From JAQUCI01 sp964553255 (GTDB taxonomy: Bacteria; Bacillota_I; Bacilli_A; Erysipelotrichales; Erysipelotrichaceae), in assembly GCA_964553255.1 (NCBI GenBank), contig CAZKJS010000011.1, positions 1 through 38,097 of the forward strand: a stretch of DNA of 38,097 nt, written 5' to 3'. The notes beneath the pieces were generated by a model. That model was not told where the DNA came from. It was given only the letters and a program-made list of their open reading frames with translations, and searched no databases. Of this stretch, positions 1 through 6,932 are shown piece by piece (the stretch's first letter is position 1; every line of letters starts with the position of its first letter). A program made the translations under genes and the position numbers.

Positions 1-17
1 TATTCTTCTAACCAAAT

Positions 18-80
18 AAAAAAGACTGTTAACTTATTTTGTCAACAGTCTGAAAAGGATATCCACTCGGATATCCTTTT
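18..80. terminator. Tandem hairpins after superoxide reductase
   Basis: Two inverted repeats follow the stop of the superoxide reductase gene. A perfect 12-bp hairpin has arms at 53-64 and 69-80 with loop ACTC. A second hairpin has arms AGACTGTT (23-30) and AACAGTCT (44-51) and is followed on the minus strand by six T (18-23). The second is a classical intrinsic terminator for the minus-strand gene. The first could also stop transcription arriving on the plus strand. Confidence 0.75.
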
Positions 81-90
81 CTATTAATCT

Positions 91-465
91 TTACACTTCA
101 CTCTTCCATAATCCATGTAGATTACAATATTCAAATGCCGCTACTACTTCATCATTTTCAATACAGAAATAAGCAATTGGTTCTTGTTCAACATGCAAAT
201 ATTTCAAATATCCACCTTGTTTAGTCAAAAGATAAATCCACGCAATATGATGAGCTTCAATCATTGGATGTAATACACTACCAACTGTAACCTTAACTCT
301 TGAACCATCTACTTCAATAACAGGAACATGTTTTTCATTTGCAGCATCGGTTGTATTAGCAATTAGTTCTTGCATTGGTTCTCCACAACAAACCGGCACC
401 ACTTCTGAATCATGAACCATCCCTATTAAATTACCACAAAGATTACAACGATAAAACTTTTGCAT
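91..465 (-). CDS. dfx: Desulfoferrodoxin-type superoxide reductase
   Basis: Reduces superoxide to hydrogen peroxide in the cytoplasm of anaerobes, using electrons from rubredoxin-like donors. The first ~35 residues form a desulforedoxin domain with four cysteines (CNLC and a CC pair) for an Fe(SCys)4 site. The rest is the superoxide reductase domain with the catalytic iron ligands: His in KHVP, HPMIEAHHI and the C-terminal CNLHGLW. About 124 residues is the normal length. Two adjacent ATGs exist. The second (465) sits 6 nt from AGGAGG and is preferred over 468. It is a monocistronic gene with its own promoter and terminator. The gene points to an anaerobe that meets oxygen occasionally. Confidence 0.95.
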   Translation of the reverse strand: MQKFYRCNLCGNLIGMVHDSEVVPVCCGEPMQELIANTTDAANEKHVPVIEVDGSRVKVTVGSVLHPMIEAHHIAWIYLLTKQGGYLKYLHVEQEPIAYFCIENDEVVAAFEYCNLHGLWKSEV

Positions 466-501
466 CATTATCCTCCTTTTTCTGTCACTACTTATACTTT
501 A

Positions 502-530
502 TATATAAAACATCTAGCGTGAAATAGCAA
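502..530 (-). promoter_or_regulatory. Promoter of superoxide reductase
   Basis: On the minus strand, TTGCTA (525-530) and TATATA (502-507) are separated by 17 nt, about 35-40 nt before the start codon. Confidence 0.55.
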
Positions 531-569
531 GCAGCATCAAATATAATCGACCTATTTCAATGCTTTCTA

Positions 570-598
570 TTTACAAATTAACTTAAATAAGATAGAAT
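570..598 (+). promoter_or_regulatory. Promoter of tRNA-His
   Basis: TTTACA (570-575) and TAGAAT (593-598) have 17-nt spacing. The predicted transcription start is only a few bases before the tRNA at 612. Confidence 0.7.
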
Positions 599-611
599 TG
601 TCAATGCATGT

Positions 612-689
612 GGTGGCTGTGGCGAAGTTGGTTAACGCACCGGATTGTGGCTCCGGCACTCGTGGGTTCAAGTCCCATCAGTCACCCCA
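612..689 (+). tRNA. tRNA-His (GTG)
   Basis: Cloverleaf with anticodon GTG in the loop TTGTGGC between CCGGA and TCCGG. The acceptor stem GTGGCTG (613-619) pairs with CAGTCAC (679-685). The extra 5' G at 612 faces C73, which is diagnostic for tRNA-His. The T loop is TTCAAGT and the CCA end is encoded (687-689). Confidence 0.95.
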
Positions 690-700
690 TTATGTTAATT

Positions 701-721
701 GTTCCATTAGGAACTTTTTTT
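701..721 (+). terminator. Terminator after tRNA-His
   Basis: GTTCC-ATTA-GGAAC followed by seven T. The stem is only 5 bp. It overlaps the stop codon (707-709) of the convergent MATE gene. Confidence 0.55.
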
Positions 722-2059
722 ATGCTCTAATTGTAGCAGTTTCTTTTTCTCATACATAAAGTATAAAATAAAAGCTAACGAAGCCGTGATCCAACTTAAA
801 GGATATGCCTTTAGTATTGTTTCTATACTACTGTGGATATCAGTAAAGACCAAAATATATGATACCCTTACCAATGTTACACATACTAATGTAATTATAG
901 TTGAAGCAATCGTTTTACGCATTCCCTTTAGAATACCACTTATAACCTCAATTAATGTAAATGTAATATAGGTAGGTGCCATAAAACGCATTATCTTAGC
1001 TGCATACTGTATTAAAATAGTATCTTTACTAAAAGCTGATGCCAAAGGTATACGTAAAAAATATACTAAAGCGCTAATACTCAATGTTATAACTACTCCT
1101 ATAATCAAGCTTTTCTTTATTGATTCATTGATACGTTTAAAGTAACCAGCACCATAATTTTGACCAACAAAAGTTGTTATCGCCGCTCCAATACAAGTCA
1201 TGAAAATCCAAAACATGTTTTCGACTTTAGCATTGATCGCATAACCCGCAATAGCTGTACTACCAAGAAGATTCACTTTTGATTGAATCAATATGTTAGT
1301 AAACGCATAAAGAATTGAGGTAATACTAGCAGGTATTCCAATAACTAAAATACTCTTTAATATATCTATGTTTAATGTATATGTACTAATCTTGATATTA
1401 GGCTGAGCATCTAGACTTCTTAACACTAGCATAGCACCAATTATCTGCGTTAAAATAAACGCTAACGCAACACCAGTTTCATTAAACTTTAGGAAGTAAA
1501 TTAAGAATATATCAAGAATGATGTTTATCACAAATGAAGCAATTAAAAACATCGTCGGCCTTTTAGTTTCACCCATAGCTCTAAAAATATTAATAGCCAT
1601 TTGAAACAAAAAATAAAACGGAAATCCAACCGCATATATTGCCAAATAAGTAATTGATCGATTTATAATTAAATCAGGAACATTTAAAAAGATAAGAATT
1701 CTTCTTCCAAGCACAATATATGAAACTGATAATACAACCCCCAGTATCACGGCTAAGATTAATGATGTATTAATACTCTTTGTGATAGCTGCTTCGTCTT
1801 TTTCTCCAAACTTGTTAGCGACTAAGATCATACTCCCAGAGATAATACCAACCGCAAAACCATTGAACAAGTTGATTAACATATTAGGTGATCCACCAAT
1901 GATGGCTATTCCATCACTACCAACAAAACGTCCAATTATCATTGTATCAACAATATTGTATAACTGTTGGAAGAAACCACACACCAATATTGGATAAGAC
2001 AATAATACTAGCGTCTTTAATATGTCACCATGTAAAACATCAATCCTTTTATTCATCAT
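707..2059 (-). CDS. MATE family efflux transporter
   Basis: Cation-coupled exporter of the multidrug and toxic-compound extrusion family in the cytoplasmic membrane. It has 450 residues and about 12 hydrophobic segments. The N-terminal signature is typical: PILVCGFFQQLYNIVDTMI, then the GSDGIAIIG region, and a second half that repeats the fold. TTGGTGGG lies a few bases before the ATG pair at 2054-2059. It is convergent with tRNA-His. The substrate is unknown. This is the first of three MATE genes in the window, and they are not close copies of one another. Confidence 0.9.
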   Translation of the reverse strand: MMNKRIDVLHGDILKTLVLLSYPILVCGFFQQLYNIVDTMIIGRFVGSDGIAIIGGSPNMLINLFNGFAVGIISGSMILVANKFGEKDEAAITKSINTSLILAVILGVVLSVSYIVLGRRILIFLNVPDLIINRSITYLAIYAVGFPFYFLFQMAINIFRAMGETKRPTMFLIASFVINIILDIFLIYFLKFNETGVALAFILTQIIGAMLVLRSLDAQPNIKISTYTLNIDILKSILVIGIPASITSILYAFTNILIQSKVNLLGSTAIAGYAINAKVENMFWIFMTCIGAAITTFVGQNYGAGYFKRINESIKKSLIIGVVITLSISALVYFLRIPLASAFSKDTILIQYAAKIMRFMAPTYITFTLIEVISGILKGMRKTIASTIITLVCVTLVRVSYILVFTDIHSSIETILKAYPLSWITASLAFILYFMYEKKKLLQLEHKKSS

Positions 2060-2169
2060 ATTTACCCACCAAAGTAATTTATCATATAAGTCATTTAAAA
2101 GATATAATAATTAATACTTATTAGATGAAATTATCAACTTTGCTTAGCCTTACATAATACGAACAAATT

Positions 2170-2178
2170 TGGTATAAT
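2170..2178 (+). promoter_or_regulatory. Extended -10 promoter of the CarD-like gene
   Basis: TGGTATAAT matches the extended -10 consensus TGnTATAAT, with no convincing -35. It overlaps a possible ATG at 2177. Transcription starting about 7 nt downstream would exclude that ATG and favour the start at 2204. Confidence 0.65.
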
Positions 2179-2203
2179 GAAAACAGACAAGGTAACTGAT
2201 ATT

Positions 2204-2716
2204 ATGTTTGAAATTGATGATATCGTTTTTTATGAAGGTTTTGGTCTTTGTCATATCCTAGAGATCGAAAATCGTATTTTCAATGACGTTATACAGAAAT
2301 ACTATGTTCTAAAGCCAATCTCTGATTGTGCTTCTTTGAGCACTAATATTTCAGTAAGTGTTGATACCAATCGTATTCTTCGCAAAGTAAATGATAAAGC
2401 AACTGCTCTTTCAATAATTGATAAATTATCATCTATAAACCAAGAATGGGAAACATCATATCGTAAACGCGAACAGTTCTATAAAGAAAGCCTCGAAAGT
2501 GGCGAATTGTGGAATTTCGCTTTAGTAGTATTATATGTATATAAAGAACGCTTGAAATATCAAATTGATAAAAAACCCTTTCCCAGCAAAGATACTCAAT
2601 ACTACACAAAAGCCGAAATGTACTTCAACCAAGAAATGGGATACATCCTCGGCATCCCTCAGCAAGATGTACCAGATTTTATCTCAAAAAGAATTAATTC
2701 AAATTTAGATTTATAA
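2204..2716 (+). CDS. CarD/CdnL family RNA-polymerase-binding regulator
   Basis: The N-terminal ~60 residues (MFEIDDIVFYEGFGLCHILEI, ending YYVLKP) are a CarD/TRCF RNA-polymerase-interaction domain, a small SH3-like barrel that contacts the beta subunit. The helical C-terminal half (WETSYRKREQFYKESLESGE onward) fits the DNA-contacting domain of CarD/CdnL proteins, which stabilise open promoter complexes. At 170 residues it is family-typical. The start is placed at 2204 because AAGGT lies 10 nt upstream, the protein then begins like its relatives, and the upstream ATG at 2177 sits inside the -10 box. Confidence 0.85.
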   Translation: MFEIDDIVFYEGFGLCHILEIENRIFNDVIQKYYVLKPISDCASLSTNISVSVDTNRILRKVNDKATALSIIDKLSSINQEWETSYRKREQFYKESLESGELWNFALVVLYVYKERLKYQIDKKPFPSKDTQYYTKAEMYFNQEMGYILGIPQQDVPDFISKRINSNLDL

Positions 2717-2718
2717 GT

Positions 2719-2755
2719 AAAAAGACAAATCCTTCATTAAATGATTTGTCTTTTT
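2719..2755. terminator. Bidirectional terminator
   Basis: A 13-bp inverted repeat (2719-2731 and 2743-2755) with an 11-nt loop has A and T runs forming both flanks. It lies between the convergent CarD-like gene and the sugar operon and can serve both strands. Confidence 0.9.
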
Positions 2756-2757
2756 AA

Positions 2758-3609
2758 TTAAACTAATTCAACCACCAATCCTACGCCAGCCTCTTTACTA
2801 GTCTTCACAGTGTTCCAAAGCGTTAGTTTACAATGAAGATCAGTGTCATGACATATATAGAAATTTTCGATAGATTGTTTTTTAAGGTATTCACATGTTT
2901 TATCAAGTTGTGATTGTGGAACTTCATCAATACGTAAATGTGATCCTCCAATATATGTATGAATGTTCTTACATTCTGTTAGTTTCTTAGCATACTCCAT
3001 AATATTGCATATGCCATAATGAGCACAAGCCGCAATTATACTAACATGATTGCCATCTTTATGTTTATAACAGATTTGAGTATCTTCATCAACACAATCA
3101 TCAACCCATTCACCTTGTACTAATTTTTTTGCTCTTTGCGGATGTATATGCTCAAAATCGTTTGAGCATTTAGTTAATCCCATAAAACACAAGTTAGATG
3201 TTAACCACAACGGATCATTTTCTATCCTAACATCGAAAAATTCAGTCAATGAATCCATACTTACATCAAAACCTGAATTATGATTCTTTGTAAAATTCCA
3301 ACGTTTTGCGAATATACCCACATCAGCTACAAGTAAGATTGGTTTTCTAAACATCGTTGTTTCTCTAAAGAACTTCATTAGATATTTTAATCCTCGTGAA
3401 TGATCTCTATGACAATGAGATAGTATAACATAATCAACTGTTGTTAAATCAATCCCTAATGTTATAGCATTAACAATAAAATTATCTGAGTAGCCACAAT
3501 CAAACAATATTTTCTTGTCTTCATCTTCAATCCAAGCTGAAAATCCATGCTCAGCATTTAAATATACACAGAACAGACTATTGTTTTCAACTAGTAATGT
3601 TACTTTCAT
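2758..3609 (-). CDS. MBL-fold metallohydrolase, last gene of the sugar operon
   Basis: Metallo-beta-lactamase fold hydrolase of 283 residues. The metal motif SHCHRDHSRGL (HxHxDH, residues 65-70) is intact. The strand-end Asp (LFDCG, residue 38), a later His in ACAHYGICN and a C-terminal CHDTD supply further ligands. Overall it resembles the COG1237 group (dihydropterin/RFA-P-synthase-like) more than the ascorbate-6-phosphate lactonase UlaG. It starts 15 nt after the phosphotriesterase-like gene with only a weak ribosome site (GGTAAT), so it is probably translated by coupling. Its substrate is unknown. Context suggests a phospho-sugar lactone or ester formed from the PTS substrate (inference). 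Confidence 0.8.
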   Translation of the reverse strand: MKVTLLVENNSLFCVYLNAEHGFSAWIEDEDKKILFDCGYSDNFIVNAITLGIDLTTVDYVILSHCHRDHSRGLKYLMKFFRETTMFRKPILLVADVGIFAKRWNFTKNHNSGFDVSMDSLTEFFDVRIENDPLWLTSNLCFMGLTKCSNDFEHIHPQRAKKLVQGEWVDDCVDEDTQICYKHKDGNHVSIIAACAHYGICNIMEYAKKLTECKNIHTYIGGSHLRIDEVPQSQLDKTCEYLKKQSIENFYICHDTDLHCKLTLWNTVKTSKEAGVGLVVELV

Positions 3610-3624
3610 CGATTTATTACCATT

Positions 3625-4575
3625 CTAGTATGGCAAATAATTCTTTGGATTATCAATGAATATTTTCTGAATTACGTCATTACCTATACCATACTCACGC
3701 ATTAAATCGGGAATGAATTTAGGTATAAACTCAAATCCTGGTTCACCACCATATTCCTGAAGATAAGATGATCGACCCCAATCACCACCAACCATTATTC
3801 TATCAGCATAGCCTTGTGCGGCTAACTCTTTGATAAGATTCATTGTATCAATCAAAGGATGATATTTAACTCTTGCCACACAGTCATATTGTACATAAAC
3901 ACCTGTTGATAAAACTTTCTGATGATAAACTAGATCTGCATTCCTATCAAGATGTCCTATACAAATCTTGCTAGGGTCTATTCCTTGATTGATCAAGAAT
4001 TCGGCTTGTTCGTAACCCATAGTACCAACGTGCGTATGTGTATTTATCGGTATGCCAGTTATTTTGCTTACGTTTGCAACAACTTGCATTAATTTCTTCT
4101 CCAATGCGGTAATTTTGTAGTAACTAGTACCAAATTTTACTAAACCAGGTTTAGCATCTGAACGCTTTACAATTGGTCCACAGAAATCATTGATCTCAAT
4201 GCCTTTTTCAACTTCAGATACTATTATTTCAGTAATTTCATCGATACTATAGCGATGGACAAAATGCGCCTTATCATACAACGCACCTCGATGAAACCCT
4301 GTTATAGCTATCAAGTTAACACCTGTGTTTTGTGCAATTTCTTTCATAGCATTAATGCTTCTACCTACTCCTAATGGCTGCATGTCTACCATAGACTGAC
4401 CACCAGCTGCTTTAAACCTTAGTAATTCTTTATGTGATTTATCAATATTTTCAATACCAAAATCTTTATCTTCAATTACTTCCATCCCACCAGACTTCCA
4501 TACATGATTATGAATATCTGTAAAACCTAACTCATCTGGATAAATTTCTTTTAATACCGTTTTAATTGTTTTCAT
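3625..4575 (-). CDS. Phosphotriesterase-family lactonase
   Basis: Amidohydrolase-superfamily TIM barrel of the phosphotriesterase (PHP/COG1735) group, 316 residues. Binuclear metal ligands are visible: His22 and His24 (DIHNH), the likely carboxylated Lys147 (GLVKFGTS), His in INTHTH (180/182), His208 (CIGHLD) and Asp265 (VGGDW). Relatives next to ascorbate-type PTS genes in Listeria and mycoplasmas are known phosphofuranose lactonases acting on pentono-1,4-lactone 5-phosphates. The same activity is likely here but not proven. TAGGAG lies just before the ATG. It follows the EIIC gene after a 144-nt gap that contains a strong hairpin. Confidence 0.85.
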   Translation of the reverse strand: MKTIKTVLKEIYPDELGFTDIHNHVWKSGGMEVIEDKDFGIENIDKSHKELLRFKAAGGQSMVDMQPLGVGRSINAMKEIAQNTGVNLIAITGFHRGALYDKAHFVHRYSIDEITEIIVSEVEKGIEINDFCGPIVKRSDAKPGLVKFGTSYYKITALEKKLMQVVANVSKITGIPINTHTHVGTMGYEQAEFLINQGIDPSKICIGHLDRNADLVYHQKVLSTGVYVQYDCVARVKYHPLIDTMNLIKELAAQGYADRIMVGGDWGRSSYLQEYGGEPGFEFIPKFIPDLMREYGIGNDVIQKIFIDNPKNYLPY

Positions 4576-4623
4576 TATTACTCCTATATTAATAGTTTTT
4601 TGATTACATAATCTGCTATAATA

Positions 4624-4705
4624 ATCCCGAGATAGCGCTGTTGGTTAATCGCCCGATTTCCCAAATAAGTGCTTCTCTTTTTTATGTCAGCATCTATCTC
4701 GGGGT
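4624..4705 (-). ncRNA. Candidate structured RNA element between EIIC and lactonase genes
   Basis: A 10-bp perfect inverted repeat (CTATCTCGGG at 4694-4703, CCCGAGATAG at 4626-4635) encloses about 58 nt. Read on the minus strand, the stem continues with GCTG/CAGC after a small internal loop. A purine-rich single-stranded segment follows on one side. A nested TTGG/CCAA stem and an AATC/GATT hairpin with loop GGGC come next. No T run follows, so it is not an intrinsic terminator. I recognise no known riboswitch class. It could be an mRNA-stability or processing element that sets the ratio of permease to enzymes, or a regulatory RNA. Confidence 0.5.
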
Positions 4706-4719
4706 ATTCAACTAAAAAT

Positions 4720-5273
4720 CTATACCGCTATTGGACCGAAGATCAAACGAAGTATCGCCACAACAGCAAGCCACAAAGTAGACCAATCAGAGTGTCCTGG
4801 AACAAAACCAGTGTTTAATAAAGAAGCTAAAGCAGCACTTCCCATGATAACAACTATACCCATAATAAATGTTGCACCAATCGTACCCTTCCATCCACCA
4901 GTAGAATTTGCAAATACACCTAATGTACACCCACCAAAGAAAAGAGGGATAACACTAGGAATGGCTATTACAGAAGCTCCCATTGCAGCTAATATGCCAA
5001 CACCAACAAATTGACCAACTACTGTTGTTAAAAATCCTAGCATTGCTGCTGTTGGTGCATATGACCAGAAGACTGGACTATCAACCGCAGCTATTGCACC
5101 TGGAACTAGTTTGTCAGAAAACCCTTTAAAAGCTGGAATAAGTTCATTTAAAAACATACGAACACCTGACAAAAGCACATACACGCCAACCGCCATTGTG
5201 AATCCTTGATTTAATCCATATACGATGTAATTAGCATTACCTGCTTTTCTTGCAACAATTTCAGGTCCACTAA
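4720..5273 (-). pseudogene. Ascorbate-type PTS EIIC, C-terminal part (frameshifted)
   Basis: C-terminal third of a UlaA/SgaT-type permease. In this frame the reading continues upstream of the first ATG (5196) through residues DHIISGPEIVARKAG, which directly continue the upstream fragment. The segment has about four membrane helices and ends FGPIAV. No ribosome site precedes 5196, so separate translation is unlikely. Together with the 247-residue N-terminal fragment it gives about 430 residues, the normal length of UlaA-type EIIC. Confidence 0.8.
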
Positions 5274-6017
5274 TTATATGATCAATAAATAAATACTTCC
5301 CATAATTACACTATAAGCAACAACAGAATCTTTAAATATTGATAACCAACCAGGTAATTTTAATGATTCGGCACTATCAGATGCTTTGCCAAATAATTTA
5401 GCTAGTTGAGTTGTGATAATGCCAGATACACATAGATTATGACCTAAAGTTAGTGGTGCATCACCTAGTAATGGATTTAAGAATTTTCTTAGTAAAGCTG
5501 GGAATAACCACCAATACACACCGCAGGCTAAAACAGCACTAACAAACAACGTTGTACCAGTTAATCCAGCCATACGATACAAGAAATAAGTAATAAACGC
5601 ACTGTCACAATAAGCTACGTGACCAGTTAAGAAAATAGTTTTAATCGGTGTAATTCTTGCAAGAATTAGATTTACTACCCAAGCAGTAATCATTACCATT
5701 GCAACATTACCCATTCCTATTACTGACAACTCATCTATATATGCATAAACTGCCGTCCACATATCAGTACTAACACCTTGAATACCCATTCTTGCAGTGA
5801 AAATTTCTATTACTGCCTGTGATGCATTCTTAAGTTGTCCAGCACCTATACTTAAAATCATCATACCTACTATTGTTTTTATTACTGATACTAATGTGCT
5901 TTTGAAGTCTTTCTTTTGAAACACACAACCAATCAAAACAACAACAGCCATAAAGTACGCTGGCGTTTGAAAGATTTGAGTAACAAAGAAGTCGAGAATA
6001 GATTTTAAAACTGACAT
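5274..6017 (-). pseudogene. Ascorbate-type PTS EIIC, N-terminal part (frameshifted)
   Basis: First 247 residues of a UlaA/SgaT-like membrane permease that would carry the sugar across the membrane during phosphorylation. Multiple hydrophobic helices are present, with family-typical stretches such as VVVLIGCVFQKKDF, GHVAYCDSAFITYF and LTLGHNLCVSG. GGGGAGG precedes the ATG. The frame ends prematurely in SIYLLII-stop right after a (TATT)3 repeat, and the rest of the protein continues in the -1 frame. The gene is therefore either truly inactive, switchable by repeat slippage, or a one-base assembly error. Confidence 0.85.
5284..5295 (-). repeat. (TATT)3 tetranucleotide repeat at the EIIC frameshift
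   Basis: AATA x3 on the plus strand (TATT x3 on the coding strand) sits at the exact point where the reading frame must change. Adding one TATT unit restores a continuous frame (SIYLFIDHIISGPE). Confidence 0.8.
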
Positions 6018-6028
6018 AATTGCCTCCC

Positions 6029-6325
6029 CTATTTAAGTAAATACTTGTTAGTAAGATCTTCTAATCCATTTAAATCAAAATAGTTGATAACTGGTACTAC
6101 TATTACTTCAGTTCCAGTTACTGAATCTTCAACTTGTGGAACAAGAGCAGAACTTGTGTATACAGCATCTAAACTTCCTGCTACACTCTTAATGCTAGAT
6201 ATGTCAAATACTTCAACATTTGCATCAAGTCCCATTTTCTTAAAAACTGAATCTAAGTTCATTTTCAACATAAGACTACTACCAGCACCAAATGTGCAAC
6301 ATACACCGATTTTGTAACTAACCAT
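6029..6325 (-). CDS. Ascorbate-type PTS EIIB component
   Basis: Small cytoplasmic phosphocarrier of 98 residues. It receives phosphate from EIIA on the cysteine of KIGVCCTFGAGSS (residues 5-17) and passes it to the sugar bound by EIIC. It resembles UlaB/SgaB. The start at 6325 is chosen because GGAAGGAGG lies 6-7 nt upstream and the protein begins directly with the beta strand before the active-site loop. A longer frame to 6361 would only read through the previous gene. It overlaps the aldolase gene by 8 nt, indicating translational coupling. Confidence 0.9.
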   Translation of the reverse strand: MVSYKIGVCCTFGAGSSLMLKMNLDSVFKKMGLDANVEVFDISSIKSVAGSLDAVYTSSALVPQVEDSVTGTEVIVVPVINYFDLNGLEDLTNKYLLK

Positions 6326-6932
6326 AATTAACCTCCTTCCATTTTTCAATTTCATAAACATTGCCTAGTAATAATGCATGTATATAGCTCTCACTTAAAG
6401 CTTCCACAAATTCACTTGTTTCATAACAACTTGCTAAGTTATCTCCGACACATATGACACCATGATTTTGCAATAATACAGTATTTTTATCCCCTAAATG
6501 TTTAATAATTAAATTATTACAATCTTCTGAGTTTGGAAATGCAAAAGGTGCTACATCAACATCTCCATTACAATGAAACTTCATACCATACAATATAAAA
6601 GGTATTTTCTTATTTGCTAAACTAAGCGCTGTTGCGTAAGTTGAATGTGTGTGAATAACTGCTTTTACATCAGGTCTCTTTCTGTATATTTCGAGGTAGA
6701 AATAGAAATCTCTTGATATTGGCGCCTTTTGTTCAATTGTTTCACCATCTATAGACATGATATTGATATTGGTGTCGCTTAAATCATCATATGAGATTTT
6801 GCTTGGTGTCATTAAGATGAAGTTATCATTAACTCGATAAGACATACTCCCTTTATTAACGCCATCACTAACTAGACCTTTATTTTTCAGTTTATGTGCT
6901 GTATTTATAAATTCACGATATATTTCATTCAT
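6318..6932 (-). CDS. Class II aldolase / pentulose-5-phosphate 4-epimerase-like
   Basis: Class II aldolase/adducin fold of 204 residues. Zinc ligands are His94, His96 (VIHTHS) and His157 (LLQNHGV). At the position that is Glu in fuculose-phosphate aldolase and Asp in L-ribulose-5-phosphate 4-epimerase (AraD/UlaF) the protein has Asp75 (SRD), slightly favouring epimerase-like chemistry. The usual following His is Tyr. AAGGAGC precedes the ATG, which shares one base with the stop of the regulator gene (TAATG). It probably carries out the last step that feeds a pentose phosphate into central metabolism, or a retro-aldol cleavage. Confidence 0.85.
   Translation of the reverse strand: MNEIYREFINTAHKLKNKGLVSDGVNKGSMSYRVNDNFILMTPSKISYDDLSDTNINIMSIDGETIEQKAPISRDFYFYLEIYRKRPDVKAVIHTHSTYATALSLANKKIPFILYGMKFHCNGDVDVAPFAFPNSEDCNNLIIKHLGDKNTVLLQNHGVICVGDNLASCYETSEFVEALSESYIHALLLGNVYEIEKWKEVNYG

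Noticed and set aside
2758..3609. UlaG-type ascorbate-6-phosphate lactonase
   Set aside because: Operon context suggests it, but the sequence around the metal motif and the C-terminus fits the COG1237 group rather than UlaG.
4624..4705. Intrinsic terminator or known riboswitch for the hairpin element
   Set aside because: No T run follows on the minus strand and I could not match it to any known riboswitch consensus.
5270..5300. Programmed -1 ribosomal frameshift in EIIC
   Set aside because: No X-XXY-YYZ slippery heptamer at the junction, and frameshifting is not known for this permease family. Repeat slippage, mutation or assembly error fits better.
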